A stretch of DNA of 64,000 nucleotides from GCA-020343675 sp964462945 (GCA_964462945.1 CAYWZW010000014.1:1-64000), one strand, 5' to 3'. Shown: positions 44,102 through 53,469, counted from the first letter of the stretch. A program made the numbers and translations. Notes: a model not told the origin generated them from the letters alone.

Positions 44102-45538
44102 ATGGTTTCCGAGAAAAAAGAAAACTGCGGTCTTTTCGGCGTTTTTGGCGACGCTGAAGCGATTCAGAAAACCTACTTCGGTCTGCACAGTCTCCAACAC
44201 CGCGGCCAGGAATCCGCGGGGATCGCCTCCGCCGACGGTGGATCGATCCAGTGCTACACGGGAATGGGGACGGTCCGGCGGGTTTTTCGCGCCGGCAGGG
44301 AGATTTTTGAAAAGTTGGCCGCTTCCGTAGCGATTGGACACGTGCGGTACTCAACGACGGGAGGCAGCAGAGCGGCGAATAGCCAGCCGCTTGTAGCCGA
44401 GTACTCGCGGGGCCAGGTGGCGGTGGCCCATAACGGAAACCTCATAAACGCGCCCCGGCTGCGCGACGAATATGAGGCGTACGGCAGTATCTTCAAATCC
44501 ACGAGTGATACCGAGGTGATTGTTCACCTGCTGGCCAAACCGACCCACGTGAGCAACCCCGATCCCCTGGCACACGTATTGAACCACCTCCAGGGGGCGT
44601 ATTGTCTGCTTTTTCTGTTTGCCGACCGCATCGAGGCGGCTCGGGACCCGTACGGCATCCGGCCCTTATGCCTCGGGCGAGTGGAGAGCGGTGCTTATGT
44701 CGTCGCCAGCGAGACGTGCGCTCTCGATGCTGTGGGGGCCCGGTTTATTCGAGAGGTCGAGCCGGGCGAGATTGTGCGGCTGGACAACGACGGCCTGCAC
44801 AGCAGGTTTTTCGTTGCACCCGGCACCGTCACGCCGGCCCACTGTATCTTCGAGCACGTCTATTTCGCCAAGCAAAACAGCACGATTTTTGGTGAAAATG
44901 TCCACGAGTTCAGAAAGAAACTCGGCAGGCGGCTTGCGGTGGAGCACCCTGTCGATGCCGACGTGGTGATCCCGGTGCCGGACTCAGGAACGTCGGCGGC
45001 GGTGGGATACGCCGAGCAAAGCGGCATACCTTTCGACATGGGAATGGTCAGAAGCCACTATATCGGCAGAACGTTCATATCGCCGGACCAACAACTTAGA
45101 GAGCTGGAGGTGAAGCTCAAGCTGGCGGTGGTGAATGAGGTTGTGCAGGGCAAGCGCGTCGTCGTGGTGGACGACTCCATCGTTCGCGGCACGACCACAC
45201 GGGGCAAGATCAGGACGCTGCGCCGAGCCGGTGCGAAAGAGATTCACATGCGCGTCAGTTGTCCTCCGATCAGGTTCCCGTGTTTTTACGGCATTGATTT
45301 CCCGACTAAAGAAGAGCTGCTGGCAAACAATCGCACTCTGAAACAAATCAAGGAATTCCTTGAAGTTGACAGCGTTGGTTACATGTCGCTGGAAGGGCTG
45401 CTGTCTTGTGCAACGCTGCCGGAGGATCACTACTGCACCGCCTGTTGGAGTGGTAAGTACAGAATACCGATCGATGTGACGGCCAACAAATTTGCTTTGG
45501 AACGCTACCAGATGCAGATGTTCGACGAAAGGCAATAG
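44102..45538 (+). CDS. purF: Amidophosphoribosyltransferase PurF
   Basis: PurF makes phosphoribosylamine from PRPP and glutamine, the first step of purine synthesis. The 478-residue protein has a short propeptide ahead of the nucleophile Cys9 in ENCGLFGVFG, the glutaminase segment LHSLQHRGQESAGI, and the PRPP loop VVVVDDSIVRGTTTRGK. The cysteines in FPCFYG and HYCTACWSG fit the iron-sulfur-containing B. subtilis-type enzyme. The start at 44102 fits that propeptide; the frame upstream is made of ATTGTCAATT-like repeats. purM follows 71 bases later. Confidence 0.95.
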   Translation: MVSEKKENCGLFGVFGDAEAIQKTYFGLHSLQHRGQESAGIASADGGSIQCYTGMGTVRRVFRAGREIFEKLAASVAIGHVRYSTTGGSRAANSQPLVAEYSRGQVAVAHNGNLINAPRLRDEYEAYGSIFKSTSDTEVIVHLLAKPTHVSNPDPLAHVLNHLQGAYCLLFLFADRIEAARDPYGIRPLCLGRVESGAYVVASETCALDAVGARFIREVEPGEIVRLDNDGLHSRFFVAPGTVTPAHCIFEHVYFAKQNSTIFGENVHEFRKKLGRRLAVEHPVDADVVIPVPDSGTSAAVGYAEQSGIPFDMGMVRSHYIGRTFISPDQQLRELEVKLKLAVVNEVVQGKRVVVVDDSIVRGTTTRGKIRTLRRAGAKEIHMRVSCPPIRFPCFYGIDFPTKEELLANNRTLKQIKEFLEVDSVGYMSLEGLLSCATLPEDHYCTACWSGKYRIPIDVTANKFALERYQMQMFDERQ

Positions 45539-45609
45539 CCTCGGTCGCTAAAGCTTGCCGTTCAACAAGGCTGGTGGGACAATCAGGAATCGAGTTAATC
45601 TATAAACCA

Positions 45610-46677
45610 ATGAGTAAGTATATCAGCTACGAACAGTCGGGGGTGAGTATCGATGCCAATGACCGGATGGTTGAGCAAATCTACTCGGCCCTGGCCAGCA
45701 CATTCGGACCGCGGGTCATCGAATTGCCGAACGGCTTTGCGGGCATGTTTCGGCTGGACTACGACGAGAAACTCTTCAAGAGAAACTATAAGACTCCGGT
45801 CCTTGTGGCCTGCACCGATGGCGTGGGCAGCAAGGTTCAATTGGCCGGCAAAATCAAGAAGTTCGATACCGTCGGCATCGATCTGGTGGCGATGAATGTC
45901 AACGATATGCTGGTGCTCGGGGCCGAGCCGCTGTTTTTCTTGGACTATCTGGCGATTCACAAGCTGGAGCCGGACATGATCACCGAGCTTGTCAAAGGCA
46001 TCGCGGCCGGGTGCCGGCAGGCCGACTGCGCGCTGATCGGCGGAGAGACCGCCGAGATGCCCGACACGTACGCCGAGGGTGATCTCGACATGGCGGGATT
46101 CGCCGTCGGAGTCGTCGAGCGAAAAAAGGTCATTACGGGGCAAGACGTTAAAAGAGGCGACGTGATTCTCGGTCTTGCCTCAAGCGGGTTGCACAGTAAC
46201 GGGTACGCGCTCGTTCGCAGTATCTGTTTTAAGCAGGGCAAGCTCAAGATGACCGATGTGATAGACGAATTGGACGGCGCCGTGCTGGGTGACGTGCTGC
46301 TGGAGCCCACACGTATCTATGTTCGGTCGATTATAAAATTGCTGTCGCAGTATAAGGTCAAGCGAGTCGTTCACGGGATGGCACACATTACCGGCAGCGG
46401 TCTGCCGGGCAACGTTCCGCGCGTTCTGCCGAAAGACTGTAGCGCCGTCATCAGGAAGTCGAGTTGGCCGGTGCCGAAGATATTTTCGTTTCTGCAGGCC
46501 AAAGGTCCCGTCGAAGAAGAAGAGATGTTCAGGGTTTTCAATATGGGGATCGGATTTGTGCTGATCGTGGCCGAGGATTTCGCCGAGTCCATCGCGAACA
46601 AGCTGAGGCGATTCGGGGAGAAGGTTTACAAGATAGGCAGGATAACGACCGGGACCGGCAGAGCAGTCCTGAGATGA
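45610..46677 (+). CDS. purM: Phosphoribosylformylglycinamidine cyclo-ligase PurM
   Basis: PurM closes the imidazole ring to form AIR in purine synthesis. The 355-residue protein matches the family: YEQSGVSIDANDRMVEQI, LVACTDGVGSKVQLA, AMNVNDMLVLGAEPLFFLDY (core MNVNDML), LIGGETAEMPDTYAEGDLD and HITGSGLPGNVPRVLP. The start at 45610 gives the usual length; a GTG at 45574 would add unsupported residues. It follows purF on the same strand, forming a purine pair. Confidence 0.95.
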   Translation: MSKYISYEQSGVSIDANDRMVEQIYSALASTFGPRVIELPNGFAGMFRLDYDEKLFKRNYKTPVLVACTDGVGSKVQLAGKIKKFDTVGIDLVAMNVNDMLVLGAEPLFFLDYLAIHKLEPDMITELVKGIAAGCRQADCALIGGETAEMPDTYAEGDLDMAGFAVGVVERKKVITGQDVKRGDVILGLASSGLHSNGYALVRSICFKQGKLKMTDVIDELDGAVLGDVLLEPTRIYVRSIIKLLSQYKVKRVVHGMAHITGSGLPGNVPRVLPKDCSAVIRKSSWPVPKIFSFLQAKGPVEEEEMFRVFNMGIGFVLIVAEDFAESIANKLRRFGEKVYKIGRITTGTGRAVLR

Positions 46678-46686
46678 CGCCGCCAG

Positions 46687-47718
46687 ATGCGGAATACGAA
46701 ATACACCAAGTTTGTCGTGGCCGCGGTAATATACTTGGCGTTTGCCGTCTATCTGTATCGGCACTATTTCAAAGGCTTCGACACACTGCGGCTGCAAGAC
46801 GTGTTCGTCGCGAACACCTGTTTGGCCTCTCTGGGCTGTTATGTGCTCAGCCGGCGATGGGTGGCGGGATTCGCCGAGTCATTTTTCGCCGGCGCCCTAT
46901 ACGGTTTCGGTCCTTTCACGCTTGGTTTAGCCAAATTTCACCCAACGGCAGGTTTCCTGGCGGCAGCCATACCGTGGCTCTTCTGCCCGGCGGCATTTGG
47001 TCCTAAAGCCGGATGGCGGCCGCTGCGCGTGCCGTTTTCGGTTCTGCCTTTTTTAGCCATCGTGTTGTTCTTTCAACTGGCCGCTCACTTTCGCCTCTAC
47101 CCAATTCCAATACAGCTCAAATTACATGCCGCCGACGTGGCCGGCTTGTTGGCCCCGCTTGTTGCCGCCAAGCGCCAGATGACCTTGCTGGGCGTTTATC
47201 ACATCCCTCTGACGGGGCTGGTTATAGGATTTGCTATGCTCCTGGCCGCTCGGCGGTTCAAAATCATGATCATCCTTGCCGTCGCCACGATATTGGCCTT
47301 CTGCGATTCTCTGTTTGCCGTCAGCCCGATTATCTGGCTTGCCATCAGCATGTTGTGCTGCTCGATTGTTGTCGGTGCCGGGATGCAGGGGCTGATCTGT
47401 GCCGGCTTGTCCGACAGGAAGTGGATTTTGTTCTCCACGATAGTCATGGGGACGCTTGCAATCGCAACATTGTTGCCGGCGACCCCGGCAGGCCTGGGCT
47501 TCCAGACCCTTGCGGGGCTTACGTCGGAGACAGGGGCACTTTTCACCGAGACGGCGAAAATGTACGCACTTGGCGCAACACCAATGGCGATTCTTTTCTT
47601 TGTCGTGCGTGCAGGATTGCGGATGCACGCGCTGCGGCTGCTCATACTTTGTGCCGCGATGGCGATGGATATATTTCTTGGTGCAAGATTTATTATCGAC
47701 ACGATTCTTTTTCTTTGA
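46687..47718 (+). CDS. Polytopic membrane protein of unknown function
   Basis: The 343-residue protein has about nine hydrophobic segments separated by short basic loops (LSRRWVAGF, AFGPKAGWRPLR, LAARRFKIM). No transporter signature or known family was recognised. It starts nine bases after the purM stop, so it may be transcribed with the purine genes, but a link in function is not shown. Codon use and the clean hydrophobic periodicity support a real gene. Confidence 0.7.
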   Translation: MRNTKYTKFVVAAVIYLAFAVYLYRHYFKGFDTLRLQDVFVANTCLASLGCYVLSRRWVAGFAESFFAGALYGFGPFTLGLAKFHPTAGFLAAAIPWLFCPAAFGPKAGWRPLRVPFSVLPFLAIVLFFQLAAHFRLYPIPIQLKLHAADVAGLLAPLVAAKRQMTLLGVYHIPLTGLVIGFAMLLAARRFKIMIILAVATILAFCDSLFAVSPIIWLAISMLCCSIVVGAGMQGLICAGLSDRKWILFSTIVMGTLAIATLLPATPAGLGFQTLAGLTSETGALFTETAKMYALGATPMAILFFVVRAGLRMHALRLLILCAAMAMDIFLGARFIIDTILFL

Positions 47719-47738
47719 GCCGAGGCTCGATGCTCAAA

Positions 47739-48023
47739 TCACGAGAACGTGTCGCGTTCGACCTGACCGAGGTAGAAGCGGCCGTCGTTTCGCATAAAAC
47801 TGATGATGGCATCGAACTGCTGGTCGATGAAGCGAGCGTCATTGCTGACGACCGCGACGCCGATCACCGCGCTGCTTTTGCTGTCCTGATGGTCAACTTC
47901 AGAGATTGAGATATTGAATCGACTCTTAAGCCGTCCGATGACGCCCTTGACGATGCTTCTTTTGCCCTTCAGCGAGGTTATCCCCTGCAAAGACAAATGT
48001 GCTGTCATTACGCCGACTATCAT
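47739..48023 (-). CDS. DUF503 / YlxP-like protein
   Basis: The 94-residue protein matches the DUF503 family: MIVGVMTAHLSLQGITSLKGKR in outline, with the LKGKRSIVKGVIGRLKSRFN helix and an ISEVDHQDSKSSAVIGVAVVS strand. In Firmicutes the homologue YlxP sits beside infB and rbfA and is thought to serve ribosome assembly; here it stands alone. The frame remains open far upstream, but the family start is clearly at 48023, with an AAGGA box upstream. It follows the ABC permease gene by 65 bases on the same strand. Confidence 0.85.
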   Translation of the reverse strand: MIVGVMTAHLSLQGITSLKGKRSIVKGVIGRLKSRFNISISEVDHQDSKSSAVIGVAVVSNDARFIDQQFDAIISFMRNDGRFYLGQVERDTFS

Positions 48024-48088
48024 TGCCGTAGCATTATCCTTGATTCTCGGTCCTCGACGAGTATCGAGTATCCAGCATCGAGCATGGT

Positions 48089-49093
48089 TCAGGCGGTCCG
48101 GCGGTGGCGCAGGCGGTCGAGCGCCACGGCAACGACGATAATCGCACCGGTGACAATCTCCTGGACCCAGTTTGGCAGACCCATTTGCGTGCATCCGGAC
48201 GCGATCACGGTCATGATCAGCGCTCCGACGAGGGTACCCAGAATCGAGCCTTCGCCCCCGCTGAGGCTGCCGCCGCCTATGACGACCGCCGCGATCACGT
48301 TCAGCTCCAGCCCGACGGCCACCGTCGGGTCGCCTACGGTCAGCCGGGAGAATTGCATCAGACCGGCCAATCCGGCAAAGGCCCCGCATAGAGTGTAAAC
48401 CAACACTTTGACGCGCTCGACGGCCACGCCGCACAGCCGGGCCGTCTGCTCGTTCGAGCCGATCGCGAACGTGTGCCGTCCCAGCCGGGTATATCGCAGC
48501 AGGGCCGCCATCGCCACAGCCAGCAGAATCATCATCCAGACCCCGGGGGGCAGGAGCATCCAGCCTCGATCCGGGGGCACTGAAGCCAGAAGGTCGTCGA
48601 GCCAGGCCAGTTGTTCCGGATTCACGTCTATTTTCTGCTCTCGCCCGATGCCCTTGGCGGCTCCGCGGACGACTAACATCATCCCCAGGGTGACGATGAA
48701 AGGCACGACGCGCAGCCGGGTGATCAGCACGCCGCTGACCAGGCCGAAAAGTGCCGCCGCCGCCACGCCCCCGAGCGCCGCCGTCAGCGGACCGGCGCCG
48801 GCGTACTGCAGCAGCCAGGCGATCGCCACCGTGCTCAGGGCGACAATGGAGCCGACCGACAGGTCAATCCCCCCGGAGATAATCACCAGCGTCATCCCCA
48901 GGGCCGCCACGCCGACGATGGCTGTCTGCCGGGCGATCATTTCTATGTTTCGCACGGTCGCAAAGCTGGACGGCGCGATCAGCACGAATAATTCAAACAC
49001 GCCCACCAGGGCCAATACCGGGCTGAGTGTATTGAGCAAGCCTCGCCAGTTCAGTGTCGTTCCTTGATTTGGTTTCGCCTGCTGGTTGCTCAT
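48089..49093 (-). CDS. Ribose-type ABC transporter permease
   Basis: The 334-residue membrane protein belongs to the RbsC-like CUT2 permeases (BPD_transp_2): MTLVIISGGIDLSVGSIVAL in the second or third helix, RVVPFIVTLGMMLVVRG, and AVVIGGGSLSGGEGSILGTL (core GGxSLxGGxGS) near the end. It forms the channel for a sugar ABC importer with the ATPase whose stop its ATG overlaps by four bases. The longer frame to 49183 lies within the ATPase gene and is rejected. Confidence 0.95.
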   Translation of the reverse strand: MSNQQAKPNQGTTLNWRGLLNTLSPVLALVGVFELFVLIAPSSFATVRNIEMIARQTAIVGVAALGMTLVIISGGIDLSVGSIVALSTVAIAWLLQYAGAGPLTAALGGVAAAALFGLVSGVLITRLRVVPFIVTLGMMLVVRGAAKGIGREQKIDVNPEQLAWLDDLLASVPPDRGWMLLPPGVWMMILLAVAMAALLRYTRLGRHTFAIGSNEQTARLCGVAVERVKVLVYTLCGAFAGLAGLMQFSRLTVGDPTVAVGLELNVIAAVVIGGGSLSGGEGSILGTLVGALIMTVIASGCTQMGLPNWVQEIVTGAIIVVAVALDRLRHRRTA

Positions 49094-50679
49094 GCAGTTG
49101 CCTCCTGGCCGGTCGCTTCCAGCATCAGCGCATGCTCGTTCACTTCCTCGATCCGGTGTGTCGGTCCCAGCCTCCCGCGGCACATCACGGCCACCCGGTC
49201 GCAGACCCCCATCAGCTCGGGCAGATAGCTGCTGACCATCAAGACCGCTTTCGGCTCGCGGCCTTCGCTCGGTGAGCCGGTCGCAAGGGCATTGATCAAT
49301 CTGTAAACCAGCGCCTTGGCCGCCACGTCGATGCCTCGCGTGGGCTCATCCAGCAGGAACACATCCACGTCGTGCTGGAGCAACCGGGCCAGCGCCACCT
49401 TCTGCTGATTGCCGCCCGAGAGAGACGAGACGGGTTGCCGCGGTCCCTGGCAGCGGATATCCAACTGCTCCAGCCATCGCCGGGTCGCTCTATCCTGTCG
49501 GCTCGGCAGGACCAGCCGGAGCGGGCCAAAGCCCCTCAGTTTGGAAAGCGTGACGTTGTCCGCCACGCTCAGGGAAAGGGCCAGACCCTCTTGCTTTCGG
49601 TCCTCACTCAGCAGGCCCGCCCCCTGCATCCAGCGTTTCACCGGCGAAGCCGGCCCCGTGTACACGCCCAATCGGATGTGACCTTTCTTGACCGGCTCCA
49701 GCCCGAACAGGCTCCGCAGCAGCTCCGTTCGTCCCGCGCCCACCAGCCCGGCGATGCCCAAGACTTCGCCTCGCCGCAGCTTCAGCGACGCGGACTTGGG
49801 GTTTTTCAAGCCGGCCAAATCTTCGATCTCCAAAACGACCTCTCCGGCCGGACGCGCAGAGCGAGGGTAAAGCTCCTCAACCTGCCTTCCCACCATCATC
49901 GCCACGATCTGGCCGGGGGTAATCGCCGCCACGTCGCTGCTGCCCACGACCCGGCCATCCCGCAGAACCGTGACCCTGTCCGCGACGCGCTTGACCTCTT
50001 CGATAAAGTGGGAAATATAGACAATGGCTTTGCCCTGCTGTTTGAGCCGGCCGATAATCTCGAACAATCGCTCGACGTCCTGCTGCGTCAGGCTGCTGGT
50101 CGGCTCATCCAGCACCAGCACGCGGCAGCCGATGGCCAAAGCCCTCGCAATTTCCACCAACTGCTGCGAGCCGACCGACAGTCTGCTGACCCGGGCGTCC
50201 GGGGTCAGCTCCGGATTATCAAATTCCTTGATCGCTTCGAGCGCTTGCTGGCGCACCTGTCCCCAGCGCACCACGCCCAACCTCGTCGGTTCCATCCCCA
50301 GCACGATGTTTTCCTGGACGCTCAGGTGCGGCGTGAGTGAAAGCTCCTGGTAAATCATGGCGACGCCGGCCCGCCGGGCTTCGAGTGGATTGTTCGGCCG
50401 GTAGGGCGCGCCGTCCAGCCACATCTGGCCCGCGTCCGGTTTGACCGCTCCGGAGCAGACCTTCATCAAGGTGCTCTTGCCGGCCCCATTCTCACCCACC
50501 AACGCGAGGACCTCGCCTGCGGCGACCCGGATTCCCACGTCTTCCAGCGCGACGGTTGCCCCAAAGCGCTTGGACACCCCCTGCATTTCGAGCCGGCCCG
50601 CTGGCTGGTCCGCCTTACGCCCGCCTGCCATCGGTCGGGCAGGTCTGGCGGACTGGTGTGCGTCTATTCGTTCAGCCAT
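49090..50679 (-). CDS. Ribose-type ABC transporter ATPase (duplicated)
   Basis: The 529-residue RbsA-like protein has two ABC modules. Module 1 carries LVGENGAGKSTLMKV, LSVGSQQLVEIARAL and VLVLDEPTSSL; module 2 has the degenerate Walker A GLVGAGRTELLRSL, typical of this family, with SSLSGGNQQKVALARLL and FLLDEPTRGID. It powers sugar uptake with the adjacent permease and binding protein. Residues about 9-24 (within the SARPARPMAGGRKAD stretch) are encoded by a palindrome (50608-50653), giving a long N-terminal extension; the family normally starts near LEMQGVSKRF, so an internal start at 50586 or 50631 is possible. Confidence 0.94.
   Translation of the reverse strand: MAERIDAHQSARPARPMAGGRKADQPAGRLEMQGVSKRFGATVALEDVGIRVAAGEVLALVGENGAGKSTLMKVCSGAVKPDAGQMWLDGAPYRPNNPLEARRAGVAMIYQELSLTPHLSVQENIVLGMEPTRLGVVRWGQVRQQALEAIKEFDNPELTPDARVSRLSVGSQQLVEIARALAIGCRVLVLDEPTSSLTQQDVERLFEIIGRLKQQGKAIVYISHFIEEVKRVADRVTVLRDGRVVGSSDVAAITPGQIVAMMVGRQVEELYPRSARPAGEVVLEIEDLAGLKNPKSASLKLRRGEVLGIAGLVGAGRTELLRSLFGLEPVKKGHIRLGVYTGPASPVKRWMQGAGLLSEDRKQEGLALSLSVADNVTLSKLRGFGPLRLVLPSRQDRATRRWLEQLDIRCQGPRQPVSSLSGGNQQKVALARLLQHDVDVFLLDEPTRGIDVAAKALVYRLINALATGSPSEGREPKAVLMVSSYLPELMGVCDRVAVMCRGRLGPTHRIEEVNEHALMLEATGQEATA
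50608..50653. repeat. Palindrome in the N-terminal codons of the ABC ATPase
   Basis: GTCCGCC (50608-50614) pairs with GGCGGAC (50647-50653), and CCTGCC with GGCAGG inside. It lies just after the overlap with the upstream binding-protein gene. Its GTAAGGCGG portion (reverse strand) resembles the palindrome in the HAD gene at 24772. Confidence 0.6.
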
Positions 50680-51686
50680 TTCCTGTAATCCGGCTCTAAC
50701 AGATTCTTCATCTTCGGATCGTCCATGTTTTCCGCAGTCGCCACCTCCGAGCCGGTATCAATTCGTTTCTCCACCTGCTGGCCTCGCAGGTGGGCCACGA
50801 TTGTTTTCACGCCCAGATACCCCATGTTGATGGGGTCTTGCAGGACCAGTCCGTGAATCAAGCCGTTCCGCAGGCCCATCACGAGCCGGTCTGAGCTGTC
50901 AAAGCCGACGTATTTGACCTTGCCCGCAAAGCGGCCGTCTTCCAAGGCCCGCAGCATGGCAAACGCCGTTGACTCGTTCGGGCAAAAGATACCATCTATG
51001 GTCAGCCCTCCGTCGGGCGTCCGCAGTGGTGACAACAGGCTTTCGCTGGCGAGGTAGGCGCTCTCCGTAGTCGCGCCGCCGTACTGGTTCGCGCTGACGA
51101 CCTGGATACCGGGATATTTCTCTTTCAGCACGTCCAGGAAGCCTTGTTCGCGGTTCATCGTGCTGGCGGAGCCTTCCTGGTACCGCAGCATGATGACCTT
51201 GCCTTTGCCGCCTAAGATTTCCGCCAGTCGTTCGCCACCCTTTCTGCCGCCGATGTAGTTGTCCGTCGCCACGAAGCTCACGTGATCTTCGCTTTTCAGA
51301 TCGCTGTCGATGATCACCACGGGGATGCCGTTGCTCACAGCGTCCTTGACCGGTCGGCGCAGGGCCACATCATCCAGCGGCGCCAGCACGATTCCGTTCA
51401 CGCCGCGCGTTACAAAATCCTCCACGACCCGGATTTGCGATTCCCTGTCGTCCTCCTTGAGCGGCCCTTTCCATATCACTTCGACGTCCAGGCCGGATGC
51501 CTTCAGCTCCTGCTGGGCCTTGATCGCACCGGCGTGAATGCTCTTCCAAAAAACGTGCGTCGTACCCTTGGGAATCACGGCGATACGATATGTATCGACT
51601 CCTGCTTCTTTCTTCTGCTTGCAGCCGATTGAGGCTGAAATAACAATCAGGGTGATAAGAACAATTATTCTCACAAGTTTTTTCAT
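50664..51686 (-). CDS. Ribose-type ABC substrate-binding lipoprotein
   Basis: The 340-residue protein has a lipoprotein signal (LIVISASIGC) and the periplasmic binding protein fold of the RbsB/Peripla_BP_4 group: YRIAVIPKGTTHVFWKSIHAG, GVNGIVLAPLDDVALRRPV, IPVVIIDSDLKSEDHVSF, and VGFDSSDRLVMGLRNG. It delivers a sugar to the adjacent importer; the sugar is not identifiable. The start at 51686 has an AAGGAG box 8 bases upstream. Its stop overlaps the ATPase start by 16 bases, so binding protein, ATPase and permease form one operon. Confidence 0.94.
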   Translation of the reverse strand: MKKLVRIIVLITLIVISASIGCKQKKEAGVDTYRIAVIPKGTTHVFWKSIHAGAIKAQQELKASGLDVEVIWKGPLKEDDRESQIRVVEDFVTRGVNGIVLAPLDDVALRRPVKDAVSNGIPVVIIDSDLKSEDHVSFVATDNYIGGRKGGERLAEILGGKGKVIMLRYQEGSASTMNREQGFLDVLKEKYPGIQVVSANQYGGATTESAYLASESLLSPLRTPDGGLTIDGIFCPNESTAFAMLRALEDGRFAGKVKYVGFDSSDRLVMGLRNGLIHGLVLQDPINMGYLGVKTIVAHLRGQQVEKRIDTGSEVATAENMDDPKMKNLLEPDYRKWLNE

Positions 51687-51918
51687 AGTTCCGGCTCCTT
51701 GAAATTGGGTTCTAACGGCCACGATGATAAAGACTTGGCGTTAAATCGTCAATAAAAATGAGATTTCCGGCCGGGACTGTTGACATAGCTTTGTTCTTTC
51801 GTTACCATAAGTGCCCAGTTGGAATTTCGAGGCCGCACTGACATCGCGGCAATGGAGTTTCCTGAATATGTACCATTTGCCGAGTAGAAAGACCGTGTTA
51901 ACGTAAAGGCGAGCGCGA

Positions 51919-52659
51919 GTGAAGATTGTTGCTGTTATACCGGCCCGTTACAGTTCGACCCGATTCGCCGGTAAAGTTCTCGCCAAAGACACGGGCAAAT
52001 TCCTCATCCAGCACACCTACGAGCGGGCCTGTTTGGCCAGACTCCCCGAGAAAGTGATCATCGCCGCCGATGACGAAAAGGTTGTGGCTGCCGCGAAAAC
52101 CTTCGGTGCCGAGTGTGTCCTGACTTCGCCCGAGCACCAGAGCGGCACGGACCGCATCGCCGAGGCTGTTGCCGATATGGACGTTGAGATTGTGGTGAAC
52201 CTCCAGGCCGACGAGCCGGAAATCGACCCGGCTAATATTGACCATCTGGCGAAGCTGCTGGTCGAGAACCCCGATTATCCGATGGCCACGCTCGCGGCGG
52301 ATTTCCAAAGGGCCGAGCAAGTCGCCGACCCGAATATTGTTAAGGTCATCACCGACCGGAAGGGCGGAGCGATTTACTTCTCGCGTTCGCCGATTCCGTA
52401 CGACCGGGAAAAAGCTGGCGTCGGAGACGTTCGGCAATATCTGAGGCATATCGGCATTTATGCCTATCGCAAGAAATTCTTGTTAGAGATTACCGCTCTG
52501 CCGCAAACGCCGCTGGAAAAAACCGAAAAACTCGAGCAGTTGCGGGCCATCGAAAACAGCTACGGAATTTTAGTCGGCAAGGTCAAACACACCTGCGACG
52601 GCATCGACACCCCCGAACAGTACGCCGAGTTTGTCAAAAGGTGCGAGAAGAAGAAATAG
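51919..52659 (+). CDS. kdsB: 3-deoxy-manno-octulosonate cytidylyltransferase KdsB
   Basis: KdsB activates Kdo with CTP for lipopolysaccharide core synthesis in the cytoplasm, evidence for an LPS-type outer membrane. The 246-residue protein is full length: VIPARYSSTRFAGKVLA, SGTDRIAEAVADM, VNLQADEPEIDP, and YFSRSPIPYDR. The start is GTG. Its last 30 or so codons are duplicated, in diverged form, in the chimeric frame at 53184-53399. A CACAGAG-type repeat begins at the stop codon. Confidence 0.95.
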   Translation: MKIVAVIPARYSSTRFAGKVLAKDTGKFLIQHTYERACLARLPEKVIIAADDEKVVAAAKTFGAECVLTSPEHQSGTDRIAEAVADMDVEIVVNLQADEPEIDPANIDHLAKLLVENPDYPMATLAADFQRAEQVADPNIVKVITDRKGGAIYFSRSPIPYDREKAGVGDVRQYLRHIGIYAYRKKFLLEITALPQTPLEKTEKLEQLRAIENSYGILVGKVKHTCDGIDTPEQYAEFVKRCEKKK

Positions 52660-52680
52660 CCACAGAGGGCACAGAGAAAA
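52659..52680. repeat. GCCACAGAGGGCACAGAGA repeat
   Basis: It lies directly after the kdsB stop and is matched in inverted form at 53146-53160, so the two bracket the small ORF at 52698. The same motif recurs at 53411-53440 and, inverted, at 53869-53897, bracketing the second small ORF. Confidence 0.7.
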
Positions 52681-52697
52681 TGAGGCGGAAGGAGAAA

Positions 52698-53120
52698 ATG
52701 AGCATGGAAATAGCTTTCAAAGTAGCGATGACAATACTTGGATGTATTGTATTTCTATTTTTTCTTAGGGGAGTATGGAAAGGTCAAATAGATATAAAGG
52801 AGACCTGCTCAAGAATCGTAGGGAAACTGATTTCAGAACCTGATTTCATAGCAAAAAGGGATCCCAACAAGATATATCAAAATGGGAAAGAAGTGGGCAT
52901 GGTCTCCAAGAGTGTTCAAGAGAAAGATGGCACTATAATATTTGAGGAGCTTTGTGAAACAGAGGAACTTGATAGAGAAATTCCGTTCGAGTATCAGAGA
53001 CTCAAACTAAGGATTCTTCGTATCGGAGCCACAACAGGCGTGAAAATCTCTGCTTCAAGTATGGACGCAAATGTGAGAAAAGCGGTCTTGACAAACGTTG
53101 TTTGTGAAAAGGTTGATTAA
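52698..53120 (+). CDS. Small membrane-anchored protein, unknown
   Basis: The 140-residue protein has one N-terminal membrane helix (VAMTILGCIVFLFFLRGVW), then a charged soluble domain with no recognised family. An AAGGAG box precedes two in-frame ATGs (52698 and 52704); the second has better spacing. It is AT-richer than its neighbours and bracketed by inverted CACAGAG repeats between kdsB and the chimeric fragment, so it may be an inserted cassette. Confidence 0.55.
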   Translation: MSMEIAFKVAMTILGCIVFLFFLRGVWKGQIDIKETCSRIVGKLISEPDFIAKRDPNKIYQNGKEVGMVSKSVQEKDGTIIFEELCETEELDREIPFEYQRLKLRILRIGATTGVKISASSMDANVRKAVLTNVVCEKVD

Positions 53121-53183
53121 CTCAATTCTGTGTACTCTGTACTTTCCTGTCCTCTGTGGCAGAAAATAAAAAAGGGAACATCT

Positions 53184-53399
53184 ATGTCGCATAATAAAGA
53201 TTTGTTGGCTTCCGTGAGTGACGTATCGACCGAGAGCGAGTTTTTCTCGCCGGTACCGAAAGGGTATAAGATTCGTAGGATGGGCCTTGGCGCACCGACC
53301 CGACTGGTCGGCAAAGTCGAGCACGCCTGCGACGGCATAGATACCCCCGGCCAATACGCCGAATTCGTTAAGAGATATAAGAATAGCCGCAGAGAATAA
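53184..53399 (+). pseudogene. Chimera of pyrG 5' end and kdsB 3' end
   Basis: The 71-residue frame starts with a near copy of the CTP synthase N terminus (LLASVSDVSTESEFFSPVPK) and after about 30 residues passes into the KdsB C terminus (LVGKVEHACDGIDTPGQYAE, compared with LVGKVKHTCDGIDTPEQYAE in the intact gene). The upstream leader also matches that of pyrG. It lacks both active sites. The simplest reading is tandem duplication of a kdsB-pyrG block followed by an internal deletion; a retained short protein cannot be excluded because the frame is open. Confidence 0.85.
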
Positions 53400-53410
53400 T
53401 TTTGTTTTTA

Positions 53411-53440
53411 GCCACAGAGGGCACAGAGAACACAGAGAAA
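53411..53440. repeat. GCCACAGAGGGCACAGAGA repeat, second copy
   Basis: It follows the chimeric fragment just as the first copy follows kdsB, and is extended by one CACAGAGAAA unit. It is paired with an inverted copy at 53869-53897. Confidence 0.7.
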
Positions 53441-53469
53441 GACAAACAAAATTTTTAAGGTCACAAAGA

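Noticed and set aside
47739..48434. 231-codon frame upstream of the DUF503 start
   Set aside because: Only the last 94 codons match DUF503; the rest is arginine-rich and overlaps the ABC permease gene on the same strand in another frame.
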